Part shown: one piece after another, positions 34,129-45,860 of the stretch
How positions within the stretch are numbered: the stretch's first letter is position 1
Layout of the letters: each line of letters starts with the position of its first letter
NCBI GenBank assembly: GCA_051530055.1
Contig: CM121341.1
Coordinates: 6,014,001-6,078,000 of the forward strand
From: Neoechinorhynchus agilis
Taxonomy: Eukaryota; Acanthocephala
Reading direction: 5' to 3'
Length of the DNA stretch: 64,000 nucleotides
Position numbers and translations under genes: made by a program
Notes under the pieces: model-generated
Databases searched by the model: none
What the model was told of the DNA's origin: nothing
What the model saw: only the letters and a program-made list of their open reading frames with translations

Positions 34129-37100
34129 CAAAATGCACACCATAGTTCGTTGTGCATTTTCTGACCATCTCATCCGTGGCCAGAATTCTCTTGGCTTTCG
34201 TCGAAACGACGTTTCCCACTAATCCTGCCTCTTGTGCCCTTCTGAGCATGTTTCCGACTGCTTGCACACATCCGCCCTCTTGCCTGATCGGTTCATATAT
34301 CTCTTCGATACTGATACCGAGGTCTTCGTGTGCTAACAGCGGCACTAAACTCGCTCCAACGTACTCGTACACTAAGGGAACGTCCAAAATGAGACTCTCG
34401 GCTGCAGCCCAAAAAAGGTGAACGCCTTCAACAAAGGACTGTCGTGGCATCGTTTTTGTCTTCACAGCATGACAAAGAATCTTCGTCCACTGTACAACGT
34501 CCGATTCCCGCTTATCGCACGCAATGTCGAACCCTTTGCACACTATAGCACTCCATATTTTTAAGAGCAAATTCGGTTGATTCGTGAGTCCAGTCGTGAT
34601 ATTCGACAGACTTTTAAGAGCTACATCCATGTCGGCTGACTTAAGATACATGTTTATGATCTTATCTCCAGTATTGTCCAATTGTTGCAGCCGTTGATTA
34701 TATAACATTTCTGGATCGTGTACTTTAGTAGCACGACCAAAACCTTCCGGACGACGGTCGAATTGAAGATCTGCTCCACGTGGAGGCCTCATTGTCTTTG
34801 CCTCATCCATCAACTTCCCCTGTGACGAAGTCTTCGATACCCATCCATTCGCTCTTCGATTTCTAAGATCGTCAAACATCCACCTAACACGACGATCGTC
34901 ATCCAGATGATCCAATTCCTTGTCAATATTGCTTAAAAATTTCGGAAGAAGATTTTCTTTACTAGTTTTGTCCAACCGTTCTCCTATTACACCCAATAAT
35001 TTGATCATCGATTCAAGCTGCCATTCCTGTACAAACTTTTCGTCTTCGGCCGGCTTAAGGAGGCGTTCTGCGCAGTTCTTAATGATGCGTTCATTGAGGA
35101 CTCCTATGAGGAATAAATGTCCTATAAATTCTGTAAGACCTAGATATTTCCGTTTTCGCATCGAAAATAGCTCATTGTACACAGATTGGCAATGGTTTCG
35201 ATCTGCTTCACTTGTGGCCGAGTCTCTTTTGGCCAACATTTTCGACAGCTCCCCGTCTTCGGAGAACTTGGTTTTGAACGCGTTCTCGACTCGTTTTAAA
35301 AGAAGAACTTTGAACTTAAGAACTGAGACCTTAGGAGCTTCTTCTGCTTCGTTCACAGGGTCCGAATACCGGAAACTGACATTTGAACACAGATATTGTG
35401 CAATGCGTGCATATATGGATCGATACTGTGGTTCATATACGGCTTTGTCAAAGATTATCTCCATTGGCCCATTCATATCGTCTGGACTTCTGAACTCTAG
35501 TTTACGAATCTCCTGCATGACATTTGGTTCATTTTCAGGGGATACTTTGTTTAATAGTTCTCTAAATCGTTTCTCCATTAATTGACTTTCTGTTAGCTCT
35601 GACTTGTCTAATACCTTATAAGGATTATTGGTTCGATGGAGTTGGACTTCAGGTTGAATTGGATTGTAATATCGCTGGCTACCGCGCCTTGGACCGAAAT
35701 ATTGCCGCTGACCTTGGGTCCTTTGCAACCGACTACTTGCCGTGCGTCGTGCCCCGGACGCCATCGCACCAACAAACACGTCTCTCGATTTGAGTAAAAC
35801 GTCTGTCAGATTGCCAGAAATCGTTGCAAGCATGGCTACAGATTTATCAAGGAAAAATTCTGGCCGTTCGCGTGTTTGTTGATTGATATAACAATTAAGC
35901 ACAAAGTCTCTAGTGTACATTCTCTGCTCTCCCTCTTTCAATTTACTGTTCACAACGACAACGTCTTCATCATCACTGCTGGTGCATGGTCCATTTTCAT
36001 CCACACCTGCCATATTCGTTTCATCATCGTCACTGAGCATAGCGCCTTCAACGGCCACTTCGAACATACCGCCTTCCGTATTTGTAAAAGACTCTGGAAA
36101 CCAATTTTTAGTGGTTGGTTCATTGCCGCTGCCGCTGCTGAACTGGTTTCTCAATTCGTCCTTTTCTTTAGTGTCACCATCAGATACGGTAGTAAGGGAA
36201 GCAAGAAATTCCTCGACGGCTTCATCCAAAACTTCTTGACCAGTAGATTTCGAAATAAACGATTCGATCGCTTGATCCTGTTTAATTTCATGATGCGGAG
36301 CAACCTGGACACCATCCTCTACTTCGTACATGGCATGTTCAAAGCGTCGCTGTACGACCGCCTCTAGTAGGTTAGGTGCGATTTCTGCCCTCAATTTAGT
36401 CGCTGATTTCCTTTGAGCTACTGGTCCTCCAATTACAATCTCCTGCATTGTTTCTGGATCTACGATCTTGAGTCGATTGATCCGCCGTGGTTGTAACGGT
36501 TGAACTGGAGCTTGACTCTGCTCCACTCGTGTGAAGTCCACCACTGGTTCCCGATGGACGCGCCCTGAGTGTTGATTTGCAAAAGTGTTGTGTTGTGGAT
36601 AATAGGTCATTGCCGACACGACCGGTGAAGACTGATGAGCTACCGTGCTCGCGGCATTAACGAGATGAGATTGTGGCACCATAATTGATGCGGCGGCGGC
36701 ACCCACCAATGGGCCAAACATATTGGGTGATTGTAGTCCAGGCTGGTGATTGAGCAAATACGGTTGGTACAACTGCGATTGACTCGCAAAAAGTTCTGTA
36801 TGTTTTCCGGACTATGATGATATAGAGTAGTAATGGGCGCCGCCGCCGCCGCAGCATTCGTTTGAGCCAGTTGACGGTACAAAGCTTGATTGAACGCGTT
36901 TGTCAGTTGCGCTGAAGTTATATCGGGATTCTGCTGGGCTGTTTGTGGTTGCTGAGCCAGAGGAGGCACTGCGAATGCGAACGGACTGACCAATGCTTGA
37001 TTTGCAGCAGCAGCAGCAGCATGGGAAGAGTGGCCGAATGGAAACGCCGGTGGTTGCGGCACCATTGATGGACTGCCAACGGGAAAGCCGTGATATTGCA

Positions 37101-37212
37101 CAAATGCCTGTCGTGTTCGGGCTTGCTGTGCTCTTCCCGTGTTGTTGGCCGCCGCCGAGTCGGATCCACTTAGAGCCGCTGTGGTTGTAATTGAAACGTT
37201 CGAGTTCTCCAT
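34124..37212 (-). CDS. EIF4G: Translation initiation factor eIF4G
   Basis: Scaffold of the cap-binding complex eIF4F that joins eIF4E, eIF4A and eIF3 (ifg-1 in nematodes). The ATG at 37212 (MENSNVSITT) lies 6 nt after GTTTCAG. The Ala/Gln/Pro-rich N-terminus is read in one frame down to about 36793. From 36792 a second long frame carries the rest to the stop, about 1029 residues overall. The eIF4E-binding motif is YTRDFVL (about 35898-35925; mammals have YDREFLL). A MIF4G domain follows (NKVSPENEPNVMQEI, then IIFDKAVYEPQYRSIYARI) and then a C-terminal MA3-like helical domain. No W2 domain is seen. The frame change coincides with an A5 run on the plus strand (36788-36792). One extra base there would join the frames as QNFFASQSQLY. 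A GT-AG intron of about 98 nt is the alternative. Confidence 0.93.
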
Positions 37213-38112
37213 AACAATCTGAAACGCACACAAAAAACCAATGAACGGCGAGAGACGATTTGTGCGGCGAATGCACACTTTGAGATCACACGATGCGCCT
37301 TTGTTGAAAATTCCACTGGTACTCTAAAGACGTTTCAACTGATTTGACGACGCACAAGAAGATTTGAGAACAAAAAATGACACATGGAAAAATCAAAAAG
37401 CGTTCGGACACGAAAGAAACGTGTTTTCAAATTTTGAAGTGAATCAGTTTTGGGCCTGGGCAATCGGCATATTTCAGTTAATTGCGTGCACACACACACA
37501 CAAACGATCCTCCAATGAGATACGGAAATACGAAAGAACACAAATATTTTTTGGACTTTGCACCAAGTGCATATAGGCAAAGTTTCAAGAAATCAGATTG
37601 ACCATCAAATTGTACAATACTTAAACTTTAAAAAACAGAGTCGACACACGCGGGAGCGAATCTTGACGATCACAAGAGAGTACGAACGTTTTCTATCATC
37701 AAATTCAGAAGCGACAAAGTGCGTGACCGTCGGCGCCTTCCGCGGAAGAATCTCTGTCAATAGACTGTTAGAAGAAAAAAAAACGTCATCGGTCGTGTAA
37801 TAGTCAAACGTTTCGTGTGTGTGTGTGTCGACGACACTGAAGCACAGCATTCAATTGCTTCTAATCGTCTTAGAAAACGGAAGCCGCAATGGAGCCATAC
37901 GAAAATCATCCAGCAAGTCGCGAATCGGACAATTCTTCCATAACTACATTCATAATATCTTAGGTTAGCAGCGCAAGAGATTTATGTTTGGCCCTTTGAT
38001 AGAAAAGCAAAACGATTGTGCGTTTGAGATTCAAAATCGTTTTGAATATGATAGTGGCCCTTAAACATTGTAGACAAGAAATCGCCATTTTGAGTTTTAG
38101 ATTCATTGCACA
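37213..38112. promoter_or_regulatory. Divergent promoter region between eIF4G and SMYD4
   Basis: The 900-bp interval separates two start codons that point away from each other, so both promoters must lie here. It contains CA/TG dinucleotide runs (about 37489-37502 and 37816-37828). Acceptor-like sites lie just before each ATG: CTGAAAC on the plus strand at 37219 for eIF4G, and GTTTTAG with AG at 38099-38100 for SMYD4. No coding exon is supported inside. Confidence 0.5.
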
Positions 38113-40572
38113 ATGTTTCCTAGTGAATACTTTGGATCAATCGGGCAACTGAGTTATGAGGGAATCAGGATAATTAGAGATCATAAGATTTTAGAGCTAA
38201 TCCAACAGTACAGGGAAACGCCCGAAAGTGAACCTAGGCGTCTATTGGATTTATTGACTCTTCGCCTGGAATCTTCTGTTGGGCATTTAGTCGATGAATA
38301 CATGAAACAATCGGTGGGTACTGAGCTTAAATCATCGCAAGAAGCGATTGAATGCTGCGAAGTTGCTAAGACGAAATTTCGTGCACTCAAGACAGCTAAA
38401 CGCGATATGATTGAAGGCAATTGGCTTATAATATTGGATGGATTTAATGCAGCTATTCGGTTAGGTGATCCTAACGATAAGGCGTTTCTTGCAGTTCAAT
38501 ATGGCAACAGATGTGCAGTCTTTATGGAGATGCAACTGTACGACGAAGGGATCAATGATGCTATTCGTTCATTGACTTTAATGGACGAAGTGGACGAAGT
38601 GGACAGAAGTTCGTTGCCTTCGATGTTCCGGCAGAAAATGCAAAGAAGACTTCGAGAATGTGAGAGAAGGAAATTGGACGAGGCAAGAAATGATGATGTG
38701 ACTAAACAGATCCATCGATCAATAGTTATTAGTAGCAGTTCCGCCGATAAGCAATCGCTGGCCCGTTTAGCATATGATGGGGAGGGTAGGAAGATGGTTG
38801 CAGTTCGGGATATTAGGCCAGGTGAAATAATCATCCACGAAAAACCATTTGTCTCGGTGCTAAGAAATATTGCCACAATGAGTTCGCATTGCGACTACTG
38901 TGTTCGTATACTCGAAAACAAACATTTTGTCCCGTGTAATCGGTGCAGACTATGTATTTATTGCGACGATGAATGCAAGAAAATGGCTTGGGATGAATAT
39001 CATAAAATTGACTGTCAACTTAGATCTGGTCTGATCGATCAGGAGCAGGATTTTCCTTCTAGAAGACTGGCTCTTCGGGTGGCTTTAAAGTCTTTTCACG
39101 TTGAGGGTCATGAACGGATTAGAGGGAAAAGGCAGCGAAGTCTATTCACACAATTAAAAAAGGTATTCTCCTAAAGTCGACTATTCTTATTTTCACAAAG
39201 CGTGAAACAGTGAACCTATATTTTCTCAAAATTTTTGTATCGCTGAATATGTTGGCAATGTTTGTAGGTTACTACAACCGATGATCAGAATTGGCCCCAG
39301 TGTACAATCTAATCTGGAGATTATTGTCTAAAAATATTCTTATTCGAGGTTTTTTATCAAAATGGCAATGATCATAATCGATTTGCCTAATCGTAGTTGT
39401 CGGGAGCTGCAAATATTTTATGTTAATAGTATTTTTCAAGAACAGAGACGACAAACATTGGCTTCTCTTAAGTTCGATTTGAACTGTCCTTAGGATGGCC
39501 AGTTTTAAATGTAAACCTTCGAATTCCTTTACAACTGAACTTCCAAATATGGAATAAAAAGCTTAAATGCCCATTTGTCGTGATTTAGAAATCCATACGG
39601 TAATATGTAAACATATTATTAACTCTCATGTTTGGTCGAAACAAACATTAAGAACGTTGCCTACACTGCGTTTGGCGACTGGAAAAACCAGATCAGTGCA
39701 TCTATCAAGCACTTGAAATTTTGAAGCCTGTTTGATAGTCCGTCCATGAATTTCAGAAGGAGTACGAAGCGATCCGCACTCTAGTAACGAATGTTCACCT
39801 TCGCTCAGATGAGGACCTTTGCGAACGTCTAGTAATTTCCTACATATATCTACAATTCGCAACCGTCGGATTCGGCCACGAGAATTCCATTAGAAAACGA
39901 TACATTTTATTTGATCGAATCCTGAAAAGCATGTGCTCCGTACCGACAAATGCTCATCAACTCGCAGAACCTGATAGTCATCTCCGCGGAAACATAAATA
40001 TAGTAGCAGCTGGTCTCTTTTACAAATTCAGTATGTTCAATCACAGTTGTTTCCCCAACATCCTCCGATGTTCATCTGAGCGAATGCGATGCTCGAACCT
40101 CGTCATGGTGGCAAGTCGTCCGATTAAAGAGGGCGAACAACTCTACGATTGCTATAGTCAATTGTTTCTTCTCGAGGAATTTGAAAAGAGGAGGAAAAAC
40201 ATTAAACGTCAATACCTATTCGAGTGCCAATGCATTGCATGTATTAAACGATGGCCTATTGCTGATTTATCTCTTCTCGGCACTGAATGCTTTGATAACG
40301 AATCTGTGATGAAACAATTAAGTGTTCTGGGCCAACAAAATAATAAGGAATTCAAACAACTGTACGAACGCTTTGCTACGATATTTTATGCCTTGTCTGG
40401 ATCCATAGAGATAATCTGGGATCAGCAATGTTTCCTCGATTTGTGCACGTTTATTGAAGTAGCTGACGGTTTTCTAATGGAAGGAAAGGTGTGGCTTCCT
40501 CTGCATGTCGCAATAGAGACCCTTAACCAACTCCTTACCTTTGTCAAATTCAAGTTTTCCTCTGAAGAATGA
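38113..40572 (+). CDS. SMYD4: SET and MYND domain lysine methyltransferase, SMYD4-like
   Basis: Predicted protein-lysine methyltransferase. Two exons, 38113-39162 and 39757-40572, join in phase 0 across a 594-bp intron (AAG|GTATTC to TTTCAG|AAGGAG), giving 621 aa. The N-terminal 200 residues are helical and TPR-like (ALKTAKRDMIEGNWLIILDG). The SET domain then begins (KMVAVRDIRPGEIIIHEKPF) and is interrupted by a MYND zinc finger with all eight ligands (about residues 259-301: CDYC, PCNRC, CIYCDDEC, EYHKIDC). It resumes in exon 2 with the SAM-binding motif FNHSCFPN, the GEQLYDCYS segment and a post-SET CQCIAC cluster. TPR before SET is the SMYD4 arrangement. The C-terminal TPR-like part is shorter than in the human protein. 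GTTTTAG lies 12 nt before the ATG. Confidence 0.92.
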
Positions 40573-40748
40573 GACTAGTTCCGACCGCCAAAAATGCAGT
40601 GAAAAAATTGTAAGAGTTCCAGTTTTTTGTGGTGACTGGGAGACACTTTTTAAGATTTCGTTTTTTAAGGCATTTCCATCGATTATCAGAAGTTAATTAA
40701 ATGGTCGAAAAAGCAAAACTACGCTAAAACATAAAGGTGCGACATCGA

Positions 40749-42187
40749 AATAGTTTTCTTTCAGTCCATTTTGATCCACTGATTACGAATATAGTCTTCT
40801 TTTGCCCGTAGCTACCACGGTTCATGCGATCTATGAAATTCGCTTAAACTTCACCGTTGGTCCTCGAAGTAGTGTCTGTCCAGTCCATTTCGATCCGCGC
40901 GTTCCAAATATTGTCTTCTTTTCCCCGTAGTCACCACGGTTCATGAGATCAATGAACTTCGCTTAAACTTGACCGGTGACCCTCGAAGTAGCGTCCGTCC
41001 AGTCCATTTCGATCCGCGCGTTCTAAATATTGTCTTCTTTTCCCCGTAGCTATTGCGGTTCATGAGATCTATGAACTTCGCTTGAACTTTACCGTTGGTC
41101 CTCGAAGTAGTGTCTGTCCAGTCCATTTCGATCCACCGATTGCAAATATGGTCTTCTTTTGCCCGTTGCTACCACGGTTCATGAGATCTATCAACTTCGC
41201 TTAAATTTCACCGTTGGTCCTCGAAATAGTGTCCGTCAAGTCCATTTCGAAACGTCCATTCCAAACATAGTATTATTTTCATCGCAGCAACTACGTTTAA
41301 TGAGATCTATGAACCTCGCTTAAACTTGACCGCGGGTCCTAGAAGTAATGTCCCTCTAGTCCATTTTGATAAACTGATTCCAATTATGGTCTTCTTTTCA
41401 TCCTAGCTACCACGTTTCATGAGATCTATGAACTTCGCTTATACTTGATCGCTGGTCCTTGAGGCAGTGTCCGTCTAGTTCATTTTGATCCACTGATTCC
41501 AAATATGGTTTTCTTCTCCCCGTAGCTACAACGGTCCATGAGATATATGAACTTTCATTCAACCAGGCCGTTGGTTGTCAAAGTAGTGTCCGTCTAGTCC
41601 ATTTTGATCGACTGATTCCAAATATCGTCTCGATCTATGAACTTCGCTTAAACTTGACGGTCGGTCCTCGAAGTAGTGTCCGTCTAGTCCATTGCGATCC
41701 GCTGATTCCTAATATGGTCTTCTTTTCCCGGTAGCTATTGCGGTTCATGAGATCATTGAACTTCGCTTAAACTTCACCGTTGGTCCTCAAAGTAGTGTCC
41801 GTCAAGTCCATTTTGATACGCGCATTTCAAATATAGTATTCTTTTCTCCGTAGCTACTACGTTTCATGAAATCTATGAAATTCGCTTAAACTCGACCGTT
41901 GGTCCTCGAATTAGTGTCCGTCTAATCCATTTCGATCCGCTGATTCGAAATATGGTCTTCTTTTCAAAGTAACTATCACGGTTAATGAGATCTATGAACT
42001 TCGCTTAAATTTCACCGTTGGTCCTCGAAGTTGTGTCGGTCTAGTCCATTTTAATCCGCCGTAGCTACCACGATTTATGAGATATATGAACTTTCCTTCA
42101 ACCTTGTCGTTGGTCTTCGAAGTAGTGTCCGTCTAGTCCATTTCGATCCGCTGATTCCAAATATGGTCTTCTCTTTCCCCTAGCTAC
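40749..42187. repeat. Diverged ~120-bp tandem satellite, about 12 units
   Basis: Successive units begin near CCTCGAAGTAGTGTCCGTC at steps of about 120 bp (for example about 40862, 40982 and 41101). Each contains AGTCCATTTCGATCCGCTGA and GTAGCTACCACGGTTCATGA. Units differ by many substitutions and some deletions, so the array is far older or less homogenised than the 270-bp and 283-bp arrays in this window. Confidence 0.92.
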
Positions 42188-42284
42188 CCGTCATCAAAAA
42201 ATTTCAGTGACGTCATCGAAAAATTTTGGTGACGTCATTCAAAATTTTAGTGACGTCGTCGAAAATTTCGGTGACGTTGTGGTG
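42188..42284. repeat. 21-bp TGACGTCA minisatellite, left block
   Basis: About four to five units of the form GTGACGTCATCGAAAAATTTT, continuing the pattern seen right of the LTR element and separated from it by that insertion. Confidence 0.85.
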
Positions 42285-42289
42285 GCGAC

Positions 42290-42438
42290 TGTCGCCTTGT
42301 ATTCTTTTTTTAGCGACATTTTTTATTCAACACTTAATCGCACACACCTATTTTTAACCCTACATGATAAATCGATTAAGCGTGTGTTAATCGACCAGTC
42401 GACCAATCGATTAAAAACGTGTTAATCGACCTATCACA
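42290..42438 (-). repeat. 3' LTR of the Ty3/Gypsy element
   Basis: 149 bp, identical as far as I can read to the copy at 44906-45054. It begins TGTCGCC and ends TATCACA on the plus strand. It contains repeated TTAATCGAC/TAATCGATTAA motifs that can pair with each other. Confidence 0.95.
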
Positions 42439-44905
42439 TCTTCTCCCCCTCTGAGATATTGATCATATGGTCTTGTGGGTCTCCTTCGGTTTCTAGAGCT
42501 TCGTCTCAATTCCGGGATCGCTATCTTTTCCTCTGTACCTGTTTCAACTCTATCTTCGCCTTCACAGGTTCTGTCTTCTTTTTCGATAGGTCGTGGTTCC
42601 ATAATGTTTTCGCTTTCTTTCTTTTTTTCGGGTTCCTCATCTACTGTCTCTTTTTTTGGTGACTCTTGGTCATGGATTCTCGTTCTTATTTGATCCGCGT
42701 GATATCGCTGTCTATCTTTCCCTGTTTTGATTCGGTACGAGTTTGGTCCAGTCTGAGCTAGGACGATGCCTTCATTCCATTCATTTCGTCTGCTATCTCG
42801 TACCCAAACTGTATCATTTTCGTCGAATTTCCTTATTTCGCTTTTACCGTCATGTCGCTCTTTCATATTTCTCAGATTTCGTTTGATCGTCTTCTCCGTT
42901 GTTGGTCGTAGGTTATCTAGACATGTGGCTATTCTCCTTCCGAACATTAACTCCGATGGCGCTTTTCCAGTAGTGCTGTGCGGTGTATTTCGATATGCGA
43001 GTAGAAACCTTTGGATGTCTCTCTTTCTATCCGTAGTCTTGGTCAACAGCGGCCTTAATTTTAACGTCTTTATGAATCTCTCCACCAATCCATTAGTTTT
43101 CGGGTGATATGGGGTTGTTCGCACAGCATCGATTCCATTAGCTTGACAGAACGCTCTGAATTCGTGGCTCGCAAATTGGGGACCATTATTCCGTCTTTCA
43201 AAAATTTGTTAATCGTGACTCGGAAATCCCCACATAAACGAATTTTCCCCGAAGGTTTCCTAACAACTACTAACGGTGTCAACCAATCGGGACTTTCCTT
43301 ATTGCTATCCACGGGAACGAGGATACCTGCATCGACCAATCGATCGATTTCGTTCTTAACCGGTTGTTGAAGAGAACAAGGAATCCTTCTCGGATCCCAT
43401 TTAACCGGTTGCTTATTCTGCTCCATGAATAATTTCGCCACCATGTTGTTGATAGGTGTGACACTTGGTTCGAAGACAGCTCTGTAATTTTTCTTAAGGT
43501 GCATTATCACGTCTTCATGACTACTTGTTTCCACAACCTTATTGATTTCGATAAATTTAGCTGGTAATTTCATATTGAATGCATTTGCCCAATCCAACCC
43601 AAATAGACATACAGCAGGTCGTCTTACCACAACCACAGACAACGTCTTCGTCTTGTTCATAGCCGAGACTTTTACCGTACACTTTCCCATTGGTGATACT
43701 TCACTTCCACCGTATGCTCTTAAATTCTCTATATTCGTCAAATTCGGACTTCCTATTGCTTTCCAGACCTTTTCGTTAATGATAGAGACGGTGGCACCTG
43801 TATCAAACTCCATTCTTATTGGTCTTGCGTTGATCTGTATGTCTAAGCAGGCTACCTTCCTACCGCTCACCCGATTGATTATATCCATTTTATCCGCATC
43901 CACATCACTATTGATCGATAAGCAAGGGGATCTCGTGCCATTTCGACTTTCTCGCACTTTAAACACTTTTGATCGACAACAACGTGCATAGTGCCCGATT
44001 TTGTTGCATTTGCGACAACGTGATTTCGTTGCCGGACATCCTGAACCAGGTTTATGTGACCATCCACAATTGTTACAAGCCTCGTTGTCCAGAGCATCTT
44101 TATCTCTGTATACTTTTCGTTGGCTCCATCCCCTCCTTCGAGATTCGAAACTCTTTCCCTCTATCCGATTTATATCCGGATTTCTAACATAACTTTCCCT
44201 GCTTGCGCTGATTATCTTTTGTGCATTATCGCTAGCCTCCATTGTTTTCGCTAATTCTAACAGCCTTTCGAGTGTCATGCCCTTTGATTGCATTGCTACC
44301 CTTCTAAGGGAGTCATTTGGCGTATTCAGTATTACGAGGTCCTTAATCCGATCCTCCACGGCGTTTCTCTCATTCTTAATATCCTCTGAGAAAAACTTAC
44401 AACCGCGTGCCGCTCCCCTCAACTCCGTCACCCATTCTTCATGTGTTTGGCATTCCTCCTTCTTCTTGGAGTTAAACATATATCGTGTCAAAATCTCAGG
44501 AACCTCTGTCTGGAAATGTCGCTCTAACGTCTCCAGTAGTTCACTATATGGCATATTCACTAAGTCTTGAGCGGCTGTTATCTTCTTTATCGTTTCATAT
44601 GTGTCAGCCCCAATCCAGGCTAACAAACTTGATTTCTGATACTCGCTTCCGTCAATTCCATTCGCTTTCATGTATTCATTCACTTGTTCCATATACTCGC
44701 ACCACGATTGTTTTGTGGAATCGAATGGTCGGAATGGACTCACTGTCTTCTTTTCTGGGTTTTCTAATTGTCTAGTACATTTCATGACTTTGAACATCTC
44801 CATAATCATCGCATTCTGTTGCTGCTGTCGCTGTAACAACACTTTGATTTGGGTTGCTTGATCCTTCAGGATTTCGCCCAACGGGATCCCACCCTCGTCG
44901 CCAGA

Positions 44906-45054
44906 TGTCGCCTTGTATTCTTTTTTTAGCGACATTTTTTATTCAACACTTAATCGCACACACCTATTTTTAACCCTACATGATAAATCGATTAAGCGTG
45001 TGTTAATCGACCAGTCGACCAATCGATTAAAAACGTGTTAATCGACCTATCACA
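44906..45054 (-). repeat. 5' LTR of the Ty3/Gypsy element
   Basis: 149 bp, partner of 42290-42438. The flanking GCGAC at 45055-45059 completes the target-site duplication. Confidence 0.95.
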
Positions 45055-45190
45055 GCGACTTCTTTCACATTAATGACGGGCAGCTGTAAGATATTTCCTT
45101 TCGCCGAAAGAACGAAGGACAACACACATTTGACCATTGTAAATAACAATAATAAATACTTCGTCTTGATTACGCATCGCCGCAAAAACA

Positions 45191-45860
45191 TTACCGAAAT
45201 TTTTGATGGCGTCACCAACATTTATATGACGTAACCGAAATTTTTGATGACGTAAACAAAATTTTTTAATGACGTCACTAAAATATTAGATGACGTCACT
45301 AAAATTTTTATGACGTCATAGAAAATTGTGATGACGTCACCGAAATTTTTGATGACGTAACTGAAATTTTTAATTACGTCACCGAAATTTTTGATTACAT
45401 CACCGAAATTTTATATGACGTCACCGAAATCTTTGATGACGTCACAGAAATTTCTGATGAAGCCACCGAAAATTTTGATGACGTCACGAAAATTTTTGAT
45501 GACGTCGTCGAAATTTTTATGACGTAACAAAAAATTTGGTGACGTTACTGAAATTTTTGATGACGTCACCGAAATTTTTGATGGCGTCACCAAAATTTTT
45601 GATGACCTCACCGAAAATTTTGATGACGTCACCAAAATTTTTGATGGCGTCACGAAAATTTTTGATGACGCTAACGAAACTTTTGATGACGTCACAAAAA
45701 TTTCAATAACGTCACCAAATTTTTTGTTACGTCATAAAAATTTCGACGACGTCATAAAAATTTTCGTGACGTCATCAAAATTTTCGGTGGCTTCATCAGA
45801 AATTTCTGTGACGCCATCAAAAATTTTGGTGACGTCATCAAAATTTTCAGTAACGTCACC
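45191..45860. repeat. 21-bp TGACGTCA minisatellite with an internal inversion
   Basis: About 31 units of roughly 21 bp, typified by TGACGTCACCGAAATTTTTGA. Each carries the 8-bp palindrome TGACGTCA, the consensus CREB/ATF site, or a one-base variant. From about 45714 the units run in the opposite orientation. The block 45714-45820 is the inverted copy of 45435-45541, including the irregular unit TGATGAAGCCACCG. The array thus forms arms of about 107 bp around a spacer of about 170 bp. Confidence 0.9.

Larger units (their letters stand above)
42290..45054 (-). mobile_element. Ty3/Gypsy-type LTR retrotransposon, young, broken
   Basis: A 2765-bp element on the minus strand, bounded by 149-bp LTRs that start TGTCGCC and end TATCACA, and flanked by 5-bp duplications GCGAC (42285-42289 and 45055-45059). 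Parts in element order: 5' LTR, a primer-binding site beginning TGGCGACGAGGG just inside it, Gag-like region, CCHC nucleocapsid knuckle (CRKCNKIGHYARCC), aspartic protease (EFDTGATVSIIN), part of a reverse transcriptase, the C-terminal part of an integrase (YHPKTNGLVERF), a purine tract AGAGGGGGAGAAGA and the 3' LTR. It is shorter than a complete relative and lacks some pol parts, so it is broken, with about one major break. Identical LTRs point to a very recent insertion. Confidence 0.93.

Noticed and set aside
34152-36367. Plus-strand frames of 89-221 codons
   Set aside because: Shadows of the eIF4G coding sequence on the opposite strand.
42459-44861. Plus-strand frames of 63-149 codons
   Set aside because: Antisense shadows of the LTR element's coding regions.
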